From: Microthrixaceae bacterium
Lineage (GTDB): Bacteria; Actinomycetota; Acidimicrobiia; Acidimicrobiales; Microtrichaceae
Assembly: GCA_020637215.1 (NCBI GenBank)
Contig: JACJWI010000002.1
Span: 372,001-436,000 of the forward strand
Length of the DNA: 64,000 nucleotides
Direction of reading: 5' to 3'
The position numbers and the translations under genes are program-made. Below are positions 9,154 to 17,382 of this stretch, piece after piece. Under the pieces are notes generated by a model that saw only the letters and a program-made list of their open reading frames with translations, was not told the origin of the DNA and did no database searches. The first letter of the stretch is position 1; each line of letters opens with the position of its first letter.

Positions 9154-9202
9154 GGAGCGGGTGACGAGAATCGAACTCGCGTATTCAGCTTGGGAAGCTG
9201 AT
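9154..9202 (-). repeat. Distal attachment site: displaced 3' part of a tRNA-Gly gene
   Basis: It contains the anticodon arm, T arm and acceptor 3' strand of a glycine tRNA but no D arm or 5' acceptor strand. Two of the four differences from the intact tRNA fall at paired T-stem positions and keep the pairing (A-T for G-C). The fragment therefore descends from a functional tRNA rather than from random decay. Confidence 0.75.
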
Positions 9203-9298
9203 CAGAGGGGGTGCGCTGACCAGTCGGTTCGCGTGATCGGGCTGGTCAGGCCGTACTTCGCGTGTCATGCCGTATCGCTGCGGCGCCCCTGATCCCAC

Positions 9299-9329
9299 TC
9301 CGTAGGGTCACGCTAGGGTCACGCCGCCG
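9299..9329 (+). repeat. 31-bp direct repeat, left copy
   Basis: Identical at 30 of 31 positions to 17383-17413. Each copy contains two TAGGGTCACG decamers spaced 11 bp apart. They lie inside the element, 96 bp and 66 bp from the two att segments, which fits arm-type recombinase sites. Confidence 0.7.
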
Positions 9330-9369
9330 GGCCTCACGTACTCAGCCTTCCGAGCCGATGTGGCCCGGA

Positions 9370-10134
9370 TCAGCGCTCGCCGAGGGAGTCGAGGAACGCC
9401 ACCGCGGCGTAGCTGATCTCCTCGGCGGTGATGACCTGGTAGCGCTCGTCGTTCGAGATGAGGAGCACCGACCGGGCCCGGGCCGCGCCGGCAACGAGCT
9501 GGTCGCGGACGGTCGTGGCCACCACGCGGATGAGGCTCGGGTTCGCGCCTGCGAGGTCGGCGGCCGCGTCGCCGCCGAGGTGGAGGAGCAGGTTGTAGAT
9601 GTCCCAGAGGTCGCCAGGTCGCTTGTCGCGGCCGGCGACGCGACGCCGGTCCAGGTAGGCGTGGAGCTTGGTGGCGAGGAGCGCGCCAGTGGTGGCCACG
9701 GGAACCGTCGCCTCTGTCCGTGTCTCGGCGGCCAGGAGCCGCACGGGGGTCGCGGCGGCCAGCGCATGGGCGTGCGCGGCGACGTAGAGCAGGTCCTTGT
9801 CGTCGAGGTGCGACACGTCGGCGTCGTCGACCGGTTCGACGTCCTGGAACTGCACCTCCGCACCGGCGATCGTGATGGTGTGCGGCTCGGCTGCGTCGTA
9901 GGTGGCGTCGCCGCGGGCGCGCAGGACCTCGAGAGCCGTCGGTGTGTAGCGCTGGTCGGTGACGGCGTCGAGGTCGGCGGTCGCTCGCACGGCTCGGCCC
10001 AGGCGGACGGTGACGGCGACGCCGCCGATCACCGCGAAGGGCGGGATGTCCTCGGCTTCGAGCGCGGCTGCCGCTCGCACGAGCGGCACCATGGCCGGGC
10101 CGGGGAGGACGACGGTCGGGACGTCAGCGCTCAT
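9370..10134 (-). CDS. AbiEii-like nucleotidyltransferase toxin
   Basis: A 254-residue protein. Near residue 36 it has the polymerase-beta-type nucleotidyltransferase signature VIGGVAV followed about 16 residues later by ATADLDAV (GG plus DxD). Further on, TKLHAYLDRR and KRPGDLWDIYNLL resemble the conserved helical region of AbiEii/AbiGii toxins (K, R-x-K-D-xx-D-xx). Type IV toxins of this family inhibit growth by modifying tRNA or related targets with nucleotides. The ATG at 10134 lies inside the end of the upstream antitoxin gene (11-bp overlap), indicating translational coupling. Function as a toxin is inferred from motif plus partner. Confidence 0.78.
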   Translation of the reverse strand: MSADVPTVVLPGPAMVPLVRAAAALEAEDIPPFAVIGGVAVTVRLGRAVRATADLDAVTDQRYTPTALEVLRARGDATYDAAEPHTITIAGAEVQFQDVEPVDDADVSHLDDKDLLYVAAHAHALAAATPVRLLAAETRTEATVPVATTGALLATKLHAYLDRRRVAGRDKRPGDLWDIYNLLLHLGGDAAADLAGANPSLIRVVATTVRDQLVAGAARARSVLLISNDERYQVITAEEISYAAVAFLDSLGER

Positions 10135-11170
10135 GCCACACGGCCTCGCCGTCGGGTCGCCACTCGGCGAGCACCTGGAGCGACCTCGCGTCGCCCGCCG
10201 CCGCCAGGTCGAGGGCGGCGGCCACCGGGTGGACCAGGAGCCAGCCGCGATGGCGCCGTTCACCCGATGCCGGATCGGGGGGCGCCGTCACCTGGTGGAC
10301 GGCCGGAACGGCGACGGATGCGGCTGCCGCCAGGGGATCGGAGGATCCGTAGCGTCGGACGGCGATCGACAGCAGCACAGGACCGGGGACGTAGAGGTCG
10401 ATCGGCCCGTCCGCAGCGGTGACGATCGGCGCGCCGAGCTCGATCGCGGCCTGGGCGCCCCCGAGGCGCCAGGTCGGTTCGGTCGGGTCGTGTGCTCGGT
10501 CCCAGTCTTTCGGGTCGGGGACGCTGGCGAGCCATCGCCGGTCCGTAGGCGCCCATTCGCGGGCGAGGGCCCAGAACAGCTCGGGCAGCACCGGTTCTCC
10601 GTCCTCGGTGAGCAGCCCGGCGCCGATGAGGGCCCGTCGGGCGTCGCTGGTGGAGGAGCGGGCGAGGTCGAACTGGTCGAACGAGGTCGTGGTCAGAACC
10701 GGGCGCGGATCTTCGTCGTACCGACGCCGGAGGAGTTCGTAGGCCACGACTCGTCCGGCCCGCCCGACGACCCCGACAGGCTTCGGCCGCTCGCCTGGTT
10801 CCACGGCATCCACGGTGGTGTCGATCCGGATGCCGGGAGCACGCAGGAACAGGCTCCCCGTCGCGAGGTCGAGGTAGCCCCAGCCTGCTTCCTTGAGCGC
10901 AGCCTGGGCCGGCTGGTTGATCCGGTCGGCGACGACCAGGATCGACTTGTCCCCGGTCGGCACGCCCTTCCGCTTCAGAGCCTCGACGCGGTCGACCGTT
11001 GCGTAGGCCATTGTCTTCACCTCGATGGTCACCCGGTGACCATCCAGCTCGATCTCGAGGTCGTCCGTGGAGTTGCTCGCGGGCTGCACGCCTCCCACCG
11101 CCTCGACGAGCGCGGCCATGGCCTGCTCGCGCAGGCTCCGATCAAGAACGTCGGTCGACCTCCGGCCCAT
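10124..11170 (-). CDS. AbiEi-like antitoxin/repressor with nuclease-like N-terminal domain
   Basis: A 348-residue protein upstream of and overlapping the toxin gene. Residues 1-110 look like a PD-(D/E)xK fold: DLEIEL, then TIEVKT, then SILVVADRI and GWGYLDLATG, as found at the N-terminus of one AbiEi subgroup. A winged-helix follows (about 135-190; VVAYELL, SSTSDARRALIGAGLL). The C-terminal part (GGAQAAIELGAPI, PIDLYVP) resembles the AbiEi effector domain. AbiEi proteins repress their own promoter and neutralise the toxin. A leaderless-type -10 and a 36-bp perfect palindrome lie immediately upstream. Whether the nuclease-like active site is functional is open. Confidence 0.72.
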   Translation of the reverse strand: MGRRSTDVLDRSLREQAMAALVEAVGGVQPASNSTDDLEIELDGHRVTIEVKTMAYATVDRVEALKRKGVPTGDKSILVVADRINQPAQAALKEAGWGYLDLATGSLFLRAPGIRIDTTVDAVEPGERPKPVGVVGRAGRVVAYELLRRRYDEDPRPVLTTTSFDQFDLARSSTSDARRALIGAGLLTEDGEPVLPELFWALAREWAPTDRRWLASVPDPKDWDRAHDPTEPTWRLGGAQAAIELGAPIVTAADGPIDLYVPGPVLLSIAVRRYGSSDPLAAAASVAVPAVHQVTAPPDPASGERRHRGWLLVHPVAAALDLAAAGDARSLQVLAEWRPDGEAVWHER

Positions 11171-11177
11171 GCCGGGG

Positions 11178-11222
11178 AGTGTAGCCGGTTCCGGTATCCG
11201 GGTATACCCGGATACCGGAACC
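11178..11222 (-). promoter_or_regulatory. Toxin-antitoxin promoter: -10 plus 36-bp perfect palindromic operator
   Basis: On the minus strand, TACACT (11183-11178) stands 7 nt before the antitoxin ATG at 11170. The palindrome 11187-11222 (centre 11204/11205, half-site GGTTCCGGTATCCGGGTA) directly abuts this -10 and covers the -35 zone. That position suits a self-repressing AbiEi operator. Confidence 0.65.
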
Positions 11223-11410
11223 AGGATAGATCAACCGGTTCGGGAGGTCCGAGAAGGGCCGTCGTGCCTATTGGCACCCGGCGTTGAATGACACTTGTGT
11301 AATTCGGTCGCGGTCGCCCCCGAAGCCTTGCGCCGCTTGACATCGCGAACTCTCAAGCCTGTTTAGAGCAGCTTGAGAGCACTGCCTGCTGCCATCTGAA
11401 GACGCCTCGC

Positions 11411-11641
11411 GTGGCAGCCGACTCGGCGCTCGCCGTCCAGGCCCGCCTCCACCGCGACGCTGGTCTCGAACCCCCGGACCCGATCGCCGCGACGCGGGCT
11501 GCGCTCGCCGACCAGCGGGGCGCCGATGCGGCGCTGAACTCGCCTGACGCCCCGACCGTGGTCGAACCGGAGCCGAAGCCCCTGATCGCCCCCACCGCGC
11601 CGCCGCCGACCCGCTCGACCGGTCCGTCGCTCGGTCTGTAG
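11411..11641 (+). CDS. Small hypothetical ORF, possibly a gene remnant
   Basis: A 76-residue frame beginning with GTG in the 11223-11735 gap before the integrase. The product is Ala-rich with a helical start (ALAVQARLHRDAG) and a proline-rich tail. Codon use is GC3-rich as in neighbouring genes, and the frame stays open upstream to about 11302, so it may be the 3' remnant of a longer gene lost from the element. No ribosome site is evident and no family is recognised. The rest of the gap shows nothing beyond a TACCCT near 11651 that could be an integrase -10. Confidence 0.3.
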   Translation: MAADSALAVQARLHRDAGLEPPDPIAATRAALADQRGADAALNSPDAPTVVEPEPKPLIAPTAPPPTRSTGPSLGL

Positions 11642-11735
11642 CCCGGCGGGTACCCTGGATCTTGCGTCGCCCGGCCGCACATGACGGGCCTTCTCCACCG
11701 GCAGCCACCGCTGCCCTTTCCTCCCGGAGCAGGCC

Positions 11736-12860
11736 ATGCCACGCGAACGACGCGCCGGAGGCGGGATCGACCGCCTCCCCTCGGGCCGCTATCGAGTCCG
11801 CATCGTCACCCCCGACGGCCGACGCCTCAGCCTCGGCACCCACGCCAGCAAGCGCGCCGCCGAGGCGGCATACGCCCGGTCGGTCACCGACCAGGCCGAC
11901 GGCAAGCTCGCCACCCCGTCGGCGGTCACCACGCCGACGCTCGGCGACTACGCGTCGAGCTGGGTCGAGACCCGGCTCACGAAGCGAGGTGAGCCGCTCC
12001 GGCCACGGGTCAAGGACCTCTACCTCATGCAGCTGCGTCTGCACATCGTCCCGACCTTCGGCACGAGGCGACTTGCCCGGATCACCACCGCCCAGGTCCG
12101 CGGCTGGAACGCCCGCCTCCGAGGACCCGACGGACCCGGCGCCAGCACCGCGGCCAAGTGCTACCGCCTGCTCCGGTCGATCCTGACGACGGCCGTGGAG
12201 GACGGCCTGATCCCGGCCAACCCCTGCACCATCAAGGGTGCCGGCGTCGAACCGGCCGACGAGCGCCCGATCCCCACCGTCGCCCAGGTCCACGACCTCG
12301 TCGAGCACCTCCCCGAGCGGATGCGATGCGTCGCCCTCCTCGCCGCCTTCGTCGGCCTCCGCCGAGGCGAGATCCTCGGAATGCGGCTCGGCGACGTCGA
12401 CCTCGACCGCCGCGAGATCGCCATCGTCCGCCAGCGCCAGCTCGACCGACACGGCAACCACCTCGTCTGCCCACCCAAGTCCGATGCCGGCCGACGAGTC
12501 CTCACCATCCCGGCGGCGCTCGCAGTCGACCTACGCGGCCACCTCGACGCCTTCGCACAGCCGGGTGACGACGGCTACGTCTTCACCGGCCAGAAGGGCG
12601 GCCCACTCGCGCCGCACGTCTGGCAGGACGCATGGGAGAAGGCCCGCACCGAGGTTGGCATCCCCGAGATCCACCTCCACGACCTCCGCCACCTCGCCGG
12701 CACCCTCGCGGCGAGCACGGGCGCCAGCACCAAGGAGGTCATGTACCGCCTCGGCCACGGCACCCACCAAGCCGCCCTCCGCTACCAGCACGCCACGAGG
12801 CACCGCGACCGAGCCATCGCAGACGCCCTCGACGAGTTGATCGCCCCACGCTCGAACTGA
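11736..12860 (+). CDS. Tyrosine recombinase/phage-type integrase
   Basis: 374 residues. The N-terminal region (about 10-65) resembles an arm-binding AP2-like domain (GRYRVRIVTPDGRRLSLGT). It is followed by a SAM-like core-binding domain (about 70-165) and the catalytic domain. Catalytic residues are visible: Arg in GLRRGEILG near 209, HDLRH near 316, GH in RLGHGTH near 341, and the nucleophile Tyr in ALRYQHAT near 351. It should catalyse site-specific integration and excision at tRNA-Gly(CCC). GGAG stands 8 nt before the ATG. It is the only recombinase in the element. Its central position differs from the usual placement beside an att site. Confidence 0.93.
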   Translation: MPRERRAGGGIDRLPSGRYRVRIVTPDGRRLSLGTHASKRAAEAAYARSVTDQADGKLATPSAVTTPTLGDYASSWVETRLTKRGEPLRPRVKDLYLMQLRLHIVPTFGTRRLARITTAQVRGWNARLRGPDGPGASTAAKCYRLLRSILTTAVEDGLIPANPCTIKGAGVEPADERPIPTVAQVHDLVEHLPERMRCVALLAAFVGLRRGEILGMRLGDVDLDRREIAIVRQRQLDRHGNHLVCPPKSDAGRRVLTIPAALAVDLRGHLDAFAQPGDDGYVFTGQKGGPLAPHVWQDAWEKARTEVGIPEIHLHDLRHLAGTLAASTGASTKEVMYRLGHGTHQAALRYQHATRHRDRAIADALDELIAPRSN

Positions 12861-12918
12861 GCGAGCGCAGGGCGATCCCGCCCCCAGAGGCCGTGCTCGG
12901 CAGGTGGTGCTCGGCCGC

Positions 12919-13353
12919 CTATCCCTCGGTGCCGGGGGCACCTGGAGGTGGGCCGGGCTGGGTGATGCCACACGCCTCGGACTCGAACGCTGCGATCTCG
13001 TCGGCTGCTGCGGATGCTTCGGGATCGGCGAAGACGGCACCGAGATCGCCGTCGGCAGACTCGAAGGCAGCGATGAACGTCTCGACAGGCGCCGCGATGT
13101 CCTGCGGCGCGAGCTGTGCGTACTCGGCGAGCTGCTCGCTGGTTGGGGTGACGCCGACGAGCTCGGTGGCGGCAGCGCAGAAGGCGTCAAGGTCATCGGT
13201 TGCCGAAGCGGTGGCTGTGGCCTCGGCGGTCGTGGTCGTTGAGTCGGTGTCGGCCGCGTCGTCGGAATCGTCGCTGCACGCGGCGATCGGACCGATGGAC
13301 GCTGCGGCGATCAGGGCGGCAAAGGCGATGCGGCGGACGGCGGTGGTCGGCAT
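12919..13353 (-). CDS. Small acidic lipoprotein of unknown function
   Basis: 144 residues, starting at ATG 13353 with GGAGG a few bases upstream. The signal peptide ends with IAAC near residue 26. A Ser/Thr/Asp linker leads to a small helical domain with two cysteines (DAFCAAA near 59 and EACGI near 131) and the repeated pattern AAFES. The family is not recognised; small actinobacterial lipoproteins of this shape often accompany transporters or sigma-factor systems. It lies downstream of the ECF/ABC operon and in the same direction, separated by 76 bp, so read-through expression is possible. Confidence 0.65.
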   Translation of the reverse strand: MPTTAVRRIAFAALIAAASIGPIAACSDDSDDAADTDSTTTTAEATATASATDDLDAFCAAATELVGVTPTSEQLAEYAQLAPQDIAAPVETFIAAFESADGDLGAVFADPEASAAADEIAAFESEACGITQPGPPPGAPGTEG

Positions 13354-13429
13354 GGTTCCTCCAGGTGCAGGATGGGGCCCGACGGGTTCGGGTCTCGGCG
13401 GCTCTGTCGCTGCGAACGCTGTTGCGGGA

Positions 13430-14083
13430 TCACCGATCTGGGCGATGTGTGACGCCGGGGTTCCGGCGCGGTCGAGCGTCGCGCCACAGGGCTCGAGCGG
13501 CGACCAGCGCGGCTGCCGTGCCGAGTACCGTCCAGATGAGCAGGGCCCGGTCCCAGTCCTCGTGGGGCCAGACCGGGAACAGCGGCAGGTCAGGCTCGAA
13601 GGGCCGGGCGAGCGCGGCGCCAGCGACCAGCGGAACCGCGGCAGCGGCGAGGGTCACCCCTGGTTCGCTGCGGCCCGACGCCCGGGCGGCCGTGGCCAGC
13701 CCGAACCCGATCCCACAGGCGACAGCACCTTGCAGGATGAGGACGTCGAGGCGGTCGGGAAGGGGCGCTCGGAGGGCCCAATGGGCCGTGGCCCAGAAGA
13801 GGACGAGAGCGAGCGGGCCCGCCGAGCGGACCGCGGTCCGCCACCAGAGCGGACGGGGGCTGGCATCCACCACGGTCGCGCAGCGCTCGTCGACGGCGAC
13901 GGCGGCCATCCCGACCATGAGACCCAGGGCGGTGCCGTGCACCGGCCAGAGCGCCTCCGGCCACCGAGCCACGAGAGCGACGCCGGCTCCAATGATGAGG
14001 CCGGACCCGGCGAGGAGCGACCAGTGGGTCGCCGCGACGAGGTAGCGGAGCGTCCCGCCGAGATGCCCGGGCCCGTCGTTCAT
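13430..14083 (-). CDS. Integral membrane protein of the element ABC operon
   Basis: 217 residues with about six hydrophobic helices (for example WSLLAGSGLIIGAG, GTALGLMVGMAAVAV, LLIWTVLGTAAALVA). The ATG at 14083 overlaps the stop of the upstream permease gene by 4 bp (ATGA), so it is translationally coupled. It is probably a second membrane component of the ABC system, but I recognise no family. It is the last gene of the five-gene operon that starts with the ECF sigma factor. Confidence 0.68.
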   Translation of the reverse strand: MNDGPGHLGGTLRYLVAATHWSLLAGSGLIIGAGVALVARWPEALWPVHGTALGLMVGMAAVAVDERCATVVDASPRPLWWRTAVRSAGPLALVLFWATAHWALRAPLPDRLDVLILQGAVACGIGFGLATAARASGRSEPGVTLAAAAVPLVAGAALARPFEPDLPLFPVWPHEDWDRALLIWTVLGTAAALVAARALWRDARPRRNPGVTHRPDR

Positions 14084-14988
14084 CCGCCCCAGGCGGGCCC
14101 ATCCCCGGGCACCGGGCTGACGAGCGTCTCGGCTGTCCCGGTGAACATGGCGAGCACCACGGTCACCACCGCCAACCCGGCCAGAACGATGAGCGCAGTC
14201 CGACCACGGGCGGACCGCGCCTCGACATCGGTCCTGACCGCGACGACCGCTCCGATGGCGCACAGGACGATCAAGTAGGTCAGCCACCAGCCGGGTGAGC
14301 CGCTGAGCACAACCGAGCGCTGCGGGTCGCCGTCGATGCCGAACGGGCCACCCCAGTAGGTCCAGGGGAGCACGACACGGACACGGCGGAGCGGTTCGAA
14401 CAGGCCCTGGAACACGATCACGGCCAGGACGAGGCCGACCGTGGTCACGATCGGTGCCGCGGCCCGCTTGGTCTTCCGGGCTACGACGACACCGAGGATC
14501 GGTCCGCCCAGGCAGCTCACGGCGCCGAGGGCGAACCACACAGCAGCCACCCACCCGTCCGACATCATCTCCGCGTACCCGCCGCGAACCGTCGGCACCG
14601 ACTGCGCCCGCAGCACGGTCAAAAGCACGAAACCAAGGCCGGCGAGGAACGGAACGACACAGGCGGCCAGGTGGCCGACGGTACGCGATGCCTGACCGAC
14701 CGGTGTCGGGCCGGCGGCCTCCGCGCAGCGGTCCGACGCCCACACCCGATGCGCGCTCACGCTGAGGCCGACCATCCCGAGCAGAGCGGCCGGGGCGATC
14801 ATCGACAGCTCGTCGGTCGGCTCGTCACCGTCGAGGTAGGGCAAGAGCGTTGCGTAGGTGAGTACCAACCCGACGAGGAACGCCGGGCGACCGGCGTAGC
14901 GGCGGACCTCGATGCGGGCCAGATCCATCCACGGCGGCCGGGCCGGCTCGGCCACCGTGACGATCGCGGGAGATTCGGCTGCGGTCAT
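14080..14988 (-). CDS. ABC transporter permease (ABC-2-like)
   Basis: 302 residues with six or seven hydrophobic helices, starting at ATG 14988, whose ATGA overlaps the stop of the ATPase gene. The N-terminal cytoplasmic segment LARIEVRRYAGRPAFL resembles the entry helix of ABC-2 type exporters. Segments such as GGPILGVVVARKTKRAAAPI and LPWTYWGGPFG separate the later helices. Together with the adjacent ATPase it should form an exporter. Substrate is unknown. Confidence 0.75.
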   Translation of the reverse strand: MTAAESPAIVTVAEPARPPWMDLARIEVRRYAGRPAFLVGLVLTYATLLPYLDGDEPTDELSMIAPAALLGMVGLSVSAHRVWASDRCAEAAGPTPVGQASRTVGHLAACVVPFLAGLGFVLLTVLRAQSVPTVRGGYAEMMSDGWVAAVWFALGAVSCLGGPILGVVVARKTKRAAAPIVTTVGLVLAVIVFQGLFEPLRRVRVVLPWTYWGGPFGIDGDPQRSVVLSGSPGWWLTYLIVLCAIGAVVAVRTDVEARSARGRTALIVLAGLAVVTVVLAMFTGTAETLVSPVPGDGPAWGG

Positions 14989-15851
14989 GCCGCCCCCTGC
15001 ACGGCCCGAGGGCCGACGAGGAGCAGGTAGGCGTCCTCGACCGTTGGAGGTGCCGCCTGTGCATCCGCCGGCGGGGTGCCCCCGACGGAGCGCACGCCGC
15101 CGCCAGGGTCGCGCCAGGTCGCGACCGCGTCGGCAACCGGTCGCTCGCCGAGCCACACCCGGTCGCGGGCGCTGGCCACGAACCCGGCGACGTCGCCGTC
15201 ATGGGCGACGCGTCCGCCGACCAGGACGATCACCCGGTCACAGACTGCGGCGACGTCCTCGGTCTGGTGAGTGGCGAGCAGCACGGTGCCGTGGCGGGCC
15301 CGTTCCGACAGGGTCGACCGGAACGTGGCCCGCTGCTCGGGGTCGAGGCCGGTGGTCGGCTCATCGAGGATCAGCAGGTCCGGGTCACCGATCAGCGCCT
15401 GGGCGAAGGCGAGCCGCCGCCGCTGACCGCCCGACAGCTTCCGCACCTTGATCGTCGGTCGGTCCTCCAGACCGACGACACCCAGGACCCGTCGCACCTC
15501 GTCGTGGCGGGCAGCGGTGTCGTCCCACTTCTTGAGCACGGCGATGTAGTCGAGGAACCCGAACGCCGTCATCCCAGCCGGGAACCGGACCTCCTGGGGC
15601 AGGAAGCCGAGCCTGCGGCGGATCTCGGTGCGTTCCGCCAGCGGTCCGTCGGCCCGACGGCCGAGCACGGTGATCTCGCCCGCGTCGGCCCGGGATGCGG
15701 TGCTCAGCAACCCGAGCAGCGTCGTCTTGCCCGCTCCGTTGGGGCCCAGCAGCGCCGTGATGCCCGGCGACAGGTCGAAGCTGACGTCGTCGAGCACCGC
15801 GACCGGGCCGTAGCGACGGGTCACGTGTGAGACGCGGACGGTGGTGGGCAC
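14985..15851 (-). CDS. ABC transporter ATP-binding protein
   Basis: 288 residues. Walker A GPNGAGKTT lies near residue 37, the signature LSGGQRRRLA near 139, and Walker B LLILDEPTTGLDP near 160, with the switch His in LLATHQTED. The Q-loop LGFLPQEV is present. It energises the permease encoded next. The GTG at 15851 is chosen because AAGGAGG lies 5 nt upstream; a longer frame would overlap the anti-sigma gene. A C-terminal extension of about 70 residues carries WLGERPVADAV and may be regulatory. Confidence 0.9.
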   Translation of the reverse strand: MPTTVRVSHVTRRYGPVAVLDDVSFDLSPGITALLGPNGAGKTTLLGLLSTASRADAGEITVLGRRADGPLAERTEIRRRLGFLPQEVRFPAGMTAFGFLDYIAVLKKWDDTAARHDEVRRVLGVVGLEDRPTIKVRKLSGGQRRRLAFAQALIGDPDLLILDEPTTGLDPEQRATFRSTLSERARHGTVLLATHQTEDVAAVCDRVIVLVGGRVAHDGDVAGFVASARDRVWLGERPVADAVATWRDPGGGVRSVGGTPPADAQAAPPTVEDAYLLLVGPRAVQGAA

Positions 15852-15862
15852 GGGTCCCTCCT

Positions 15863-16717
15863 TCAGGTTCCGCCGATGGCGGACGGGGCCGGGTCGCTCG
15901 TGAGGCGACGGTGGAGAAGCAGCGCAGCGCCGACCGAGACGGCGACTGCGACGAGCTGGGTCGACGCGGTCGTGATCGCCCACGGCGTGTCGCGCACCTG
16001 CCAGGCGATGATCACACCGGTCCATCCGAGGGCGACGAATGCGGCGGGCCGGACCGGGTCGGACCAGGTCGAGGCCGCGGTGACGCACAACGTGCAGGCC
16101 AGGGCTGGCAGCAGCCAGCTCACTGCCGCCCCCGGATGGTGCAGCACCACGGCCCCCACAGCGACGGCGACCGGCACCGCAGTGAAGACGACGTACGCGG
16201 TGCGCCACAGCAGCATCCGCGCCGGGGAGAAAGGCGCCGCCCGCTCGAGCAGGTGGATGCCGTGGGGCACGAGCCGGTAGGTCGCGGCGACGCCCAGCGC
16301 AGGCAGCAGTGGGGCAACGATCAGGAAGGCGGCGTGGGCCGAATCGACCGGACCGAGCACCGCCGCCACCGCAGTGACCGCGAGCACAAGCGTCGTGGCG
16401 ATCGTCCACTGCCGGCTCTGCGCGGCGACGACGCGTGTCACCACTACGTCCGACATGGACGCCCCGAGGCGGAGCAACGCCTGCCCGCCGCGCCCCAGCT
16501 CCGGGGCGGAGATCGCAGCCTCGATCCGGGTCCACATCTGGTCGAGGTCGAGGTCGAGGTCGGTTCGACGATGGTCGCCGGTCGCGCTGGCGGCCAGGAA
16601 GGCACGGCAATCCTCGCACCGGACGGCGTGGGCCTCGACCGATGCCCGCTGCACGGCGTCGAGTCGGCGCGTGCCGTAGGCGGTCGCCACCGTGTCGTCC
16701 ACGTGCCAGGCGCTCAT
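15863..16717 (-). CDS. Membrane anti-sigma factor-like protein (zinc-finger HxxxCxxC)
   Basis: 284 residues. Near residue 29 EAHAVRCEDCRAFL gives the HxxxCxxC motif of anti-sigma zinc-finger domains. About six hydrophobic helices follow (for example TTLVLAVTAVAAVLG and VALGWTGVIIAWQV). The ATG overlaps the stop of the sigma-factor gene by 4 bp, as expected for a cognate sigma/anti-sigma pair. It is inferred to hold the sigma factor inactive at the membrane until a signal arrives. The downstream ABC genes suggest the signal may be a transported compound. Confidence 0.82.
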   Translation of the reverse strand: MSAWHVDDTVATAYGTRRLDAVQRASVEAHAVRCEDCRAFLAASATGDHRRTDLDLDLDQMWTRIEAAISAPELGRGGQALLRLGASMSDVVVTRVVAAQSRQWTIATTLVLAVTAVAAVLGPVDSAHAAFLIVAPLLPALGVAATYRLVPHGIHLLERAAPFSPARMLLWRTAYVVFTAVPVAVAVGAVVLHHPGAAVSWLLPALACTLCVTAASTWSDPVRPAAFVALGWTGVIIAWQVRDTPWAITTASTQLVAVAVSVGAALLLHRRLTSDPAPSAIGGT

Positions 16718-17352
16718 CGAAGATCTCCCAACTGCAACGACGTGCCGGCGAGCTCGGTGCGCAGGACGCTCTTGGCCTTGCGCATCCGGCCCTTCACCGT
16801 TCCCTCGGGGACGCCAAGCATCCGTCCCGTCTCCTTCGCCGTCAGTCCGTCGAAAACCATCGCTTGCACCACCTCCATCAGCTCGGGCGACAGCGATGCC
16901 AGCACGGCCCCCGCCTCGCCGAGGTCGATCGACTCCAGCACCCGCTCCTCGGTGCTCGCCTCGGCACCCTGTGCCGGGAACGGCGCCGGTCGAGCCTGAC
17001 GTCCCGCCCGGCGCAGGTGCGTGACCAGTTGGCGCACGCCGATCCCCCAGATCCACGCACCGACATCGCCGTCGGCTCGCCAACGCCCCGCTCCCCGCCA
17101 CACCGCCAGGAACGTGTCCTGCACCGCGTCGGCCACCAGCGCATCGTCCCAACAACGGGCGCGGAGCCGGGCAACCAACCACGGCGCATGCCGGTCGTAG
17201 AGGACCCGCAGCGCAGCTGCGTCACCGGATGCGATGGCCGCGACGAGGACGACGTCCCTCCGCTCGTCGCCGGAACCGCCAGCCACGCTCACCGTCGCAC
17301 CACCGATGACCTCATCGTCACACTGTCGCTCGAACACTGCGATCCGGATCAC
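16714..17352 (-). CDS. ECF-family RNA polymerase sigma factor
   Basis: 212 residues. Region 2 covers about 35-110 (ALRVLYDRHAPWLVARL, DAVQDTFLAVWRGAGRW). Region 4 is at about 150-200 with the helix-turn-helix GLTAKETGRMLGVPEGTVKGRMRKA (shown here only as landmarks GLTAKE and GTVKGRM). I keep the GTG at 17352 because AGGA lies 7 nt upstream; a GTG at 17292 is the alternative. Upstream, AAC about 18 nt before CGTC looks like an autoregulated ECF promoter, and it overlaps the 31-bp repeat at 17383-17413. It heads the operon with anti-sigma and ABC genes. Confidence 0.9.
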   Translation of the reverse strand: MIRIAVFERQCDDEVIGGATVSVAGGSGDERRDVVLVAAIASGDAAALRVLYDRHAPWLVARLRARCWDDALVADAVQDTFLAVWRGAGRWRADGDVGAWIWGIGVRQLVTHLRRAGRQARPAPFPAQGAEASTEERVLESIDLGEAGAVLASLSPELMEVVQAMVFDGLTAKETGRMLGVPEGTVKGRMRKAKSVLRTELAGTSLQLGDLR

Positions 17353-17382
17353 GACGCGTCCTGCTCGGATCGAGACGGCCGA

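Noticed and set aside
9203..9298. Small RNA gene in the left end of the element
   Set aside because: An 8-bp inverted repeat (CTGACCAG/CTGGTCAG) is visible, but there is no clear promoter and no second feature to support it.
11268..12461. Minus-strand frame overlapping the integrase
   Set aside because: Antisense shadow; the integrase frame has all catalytic residues.
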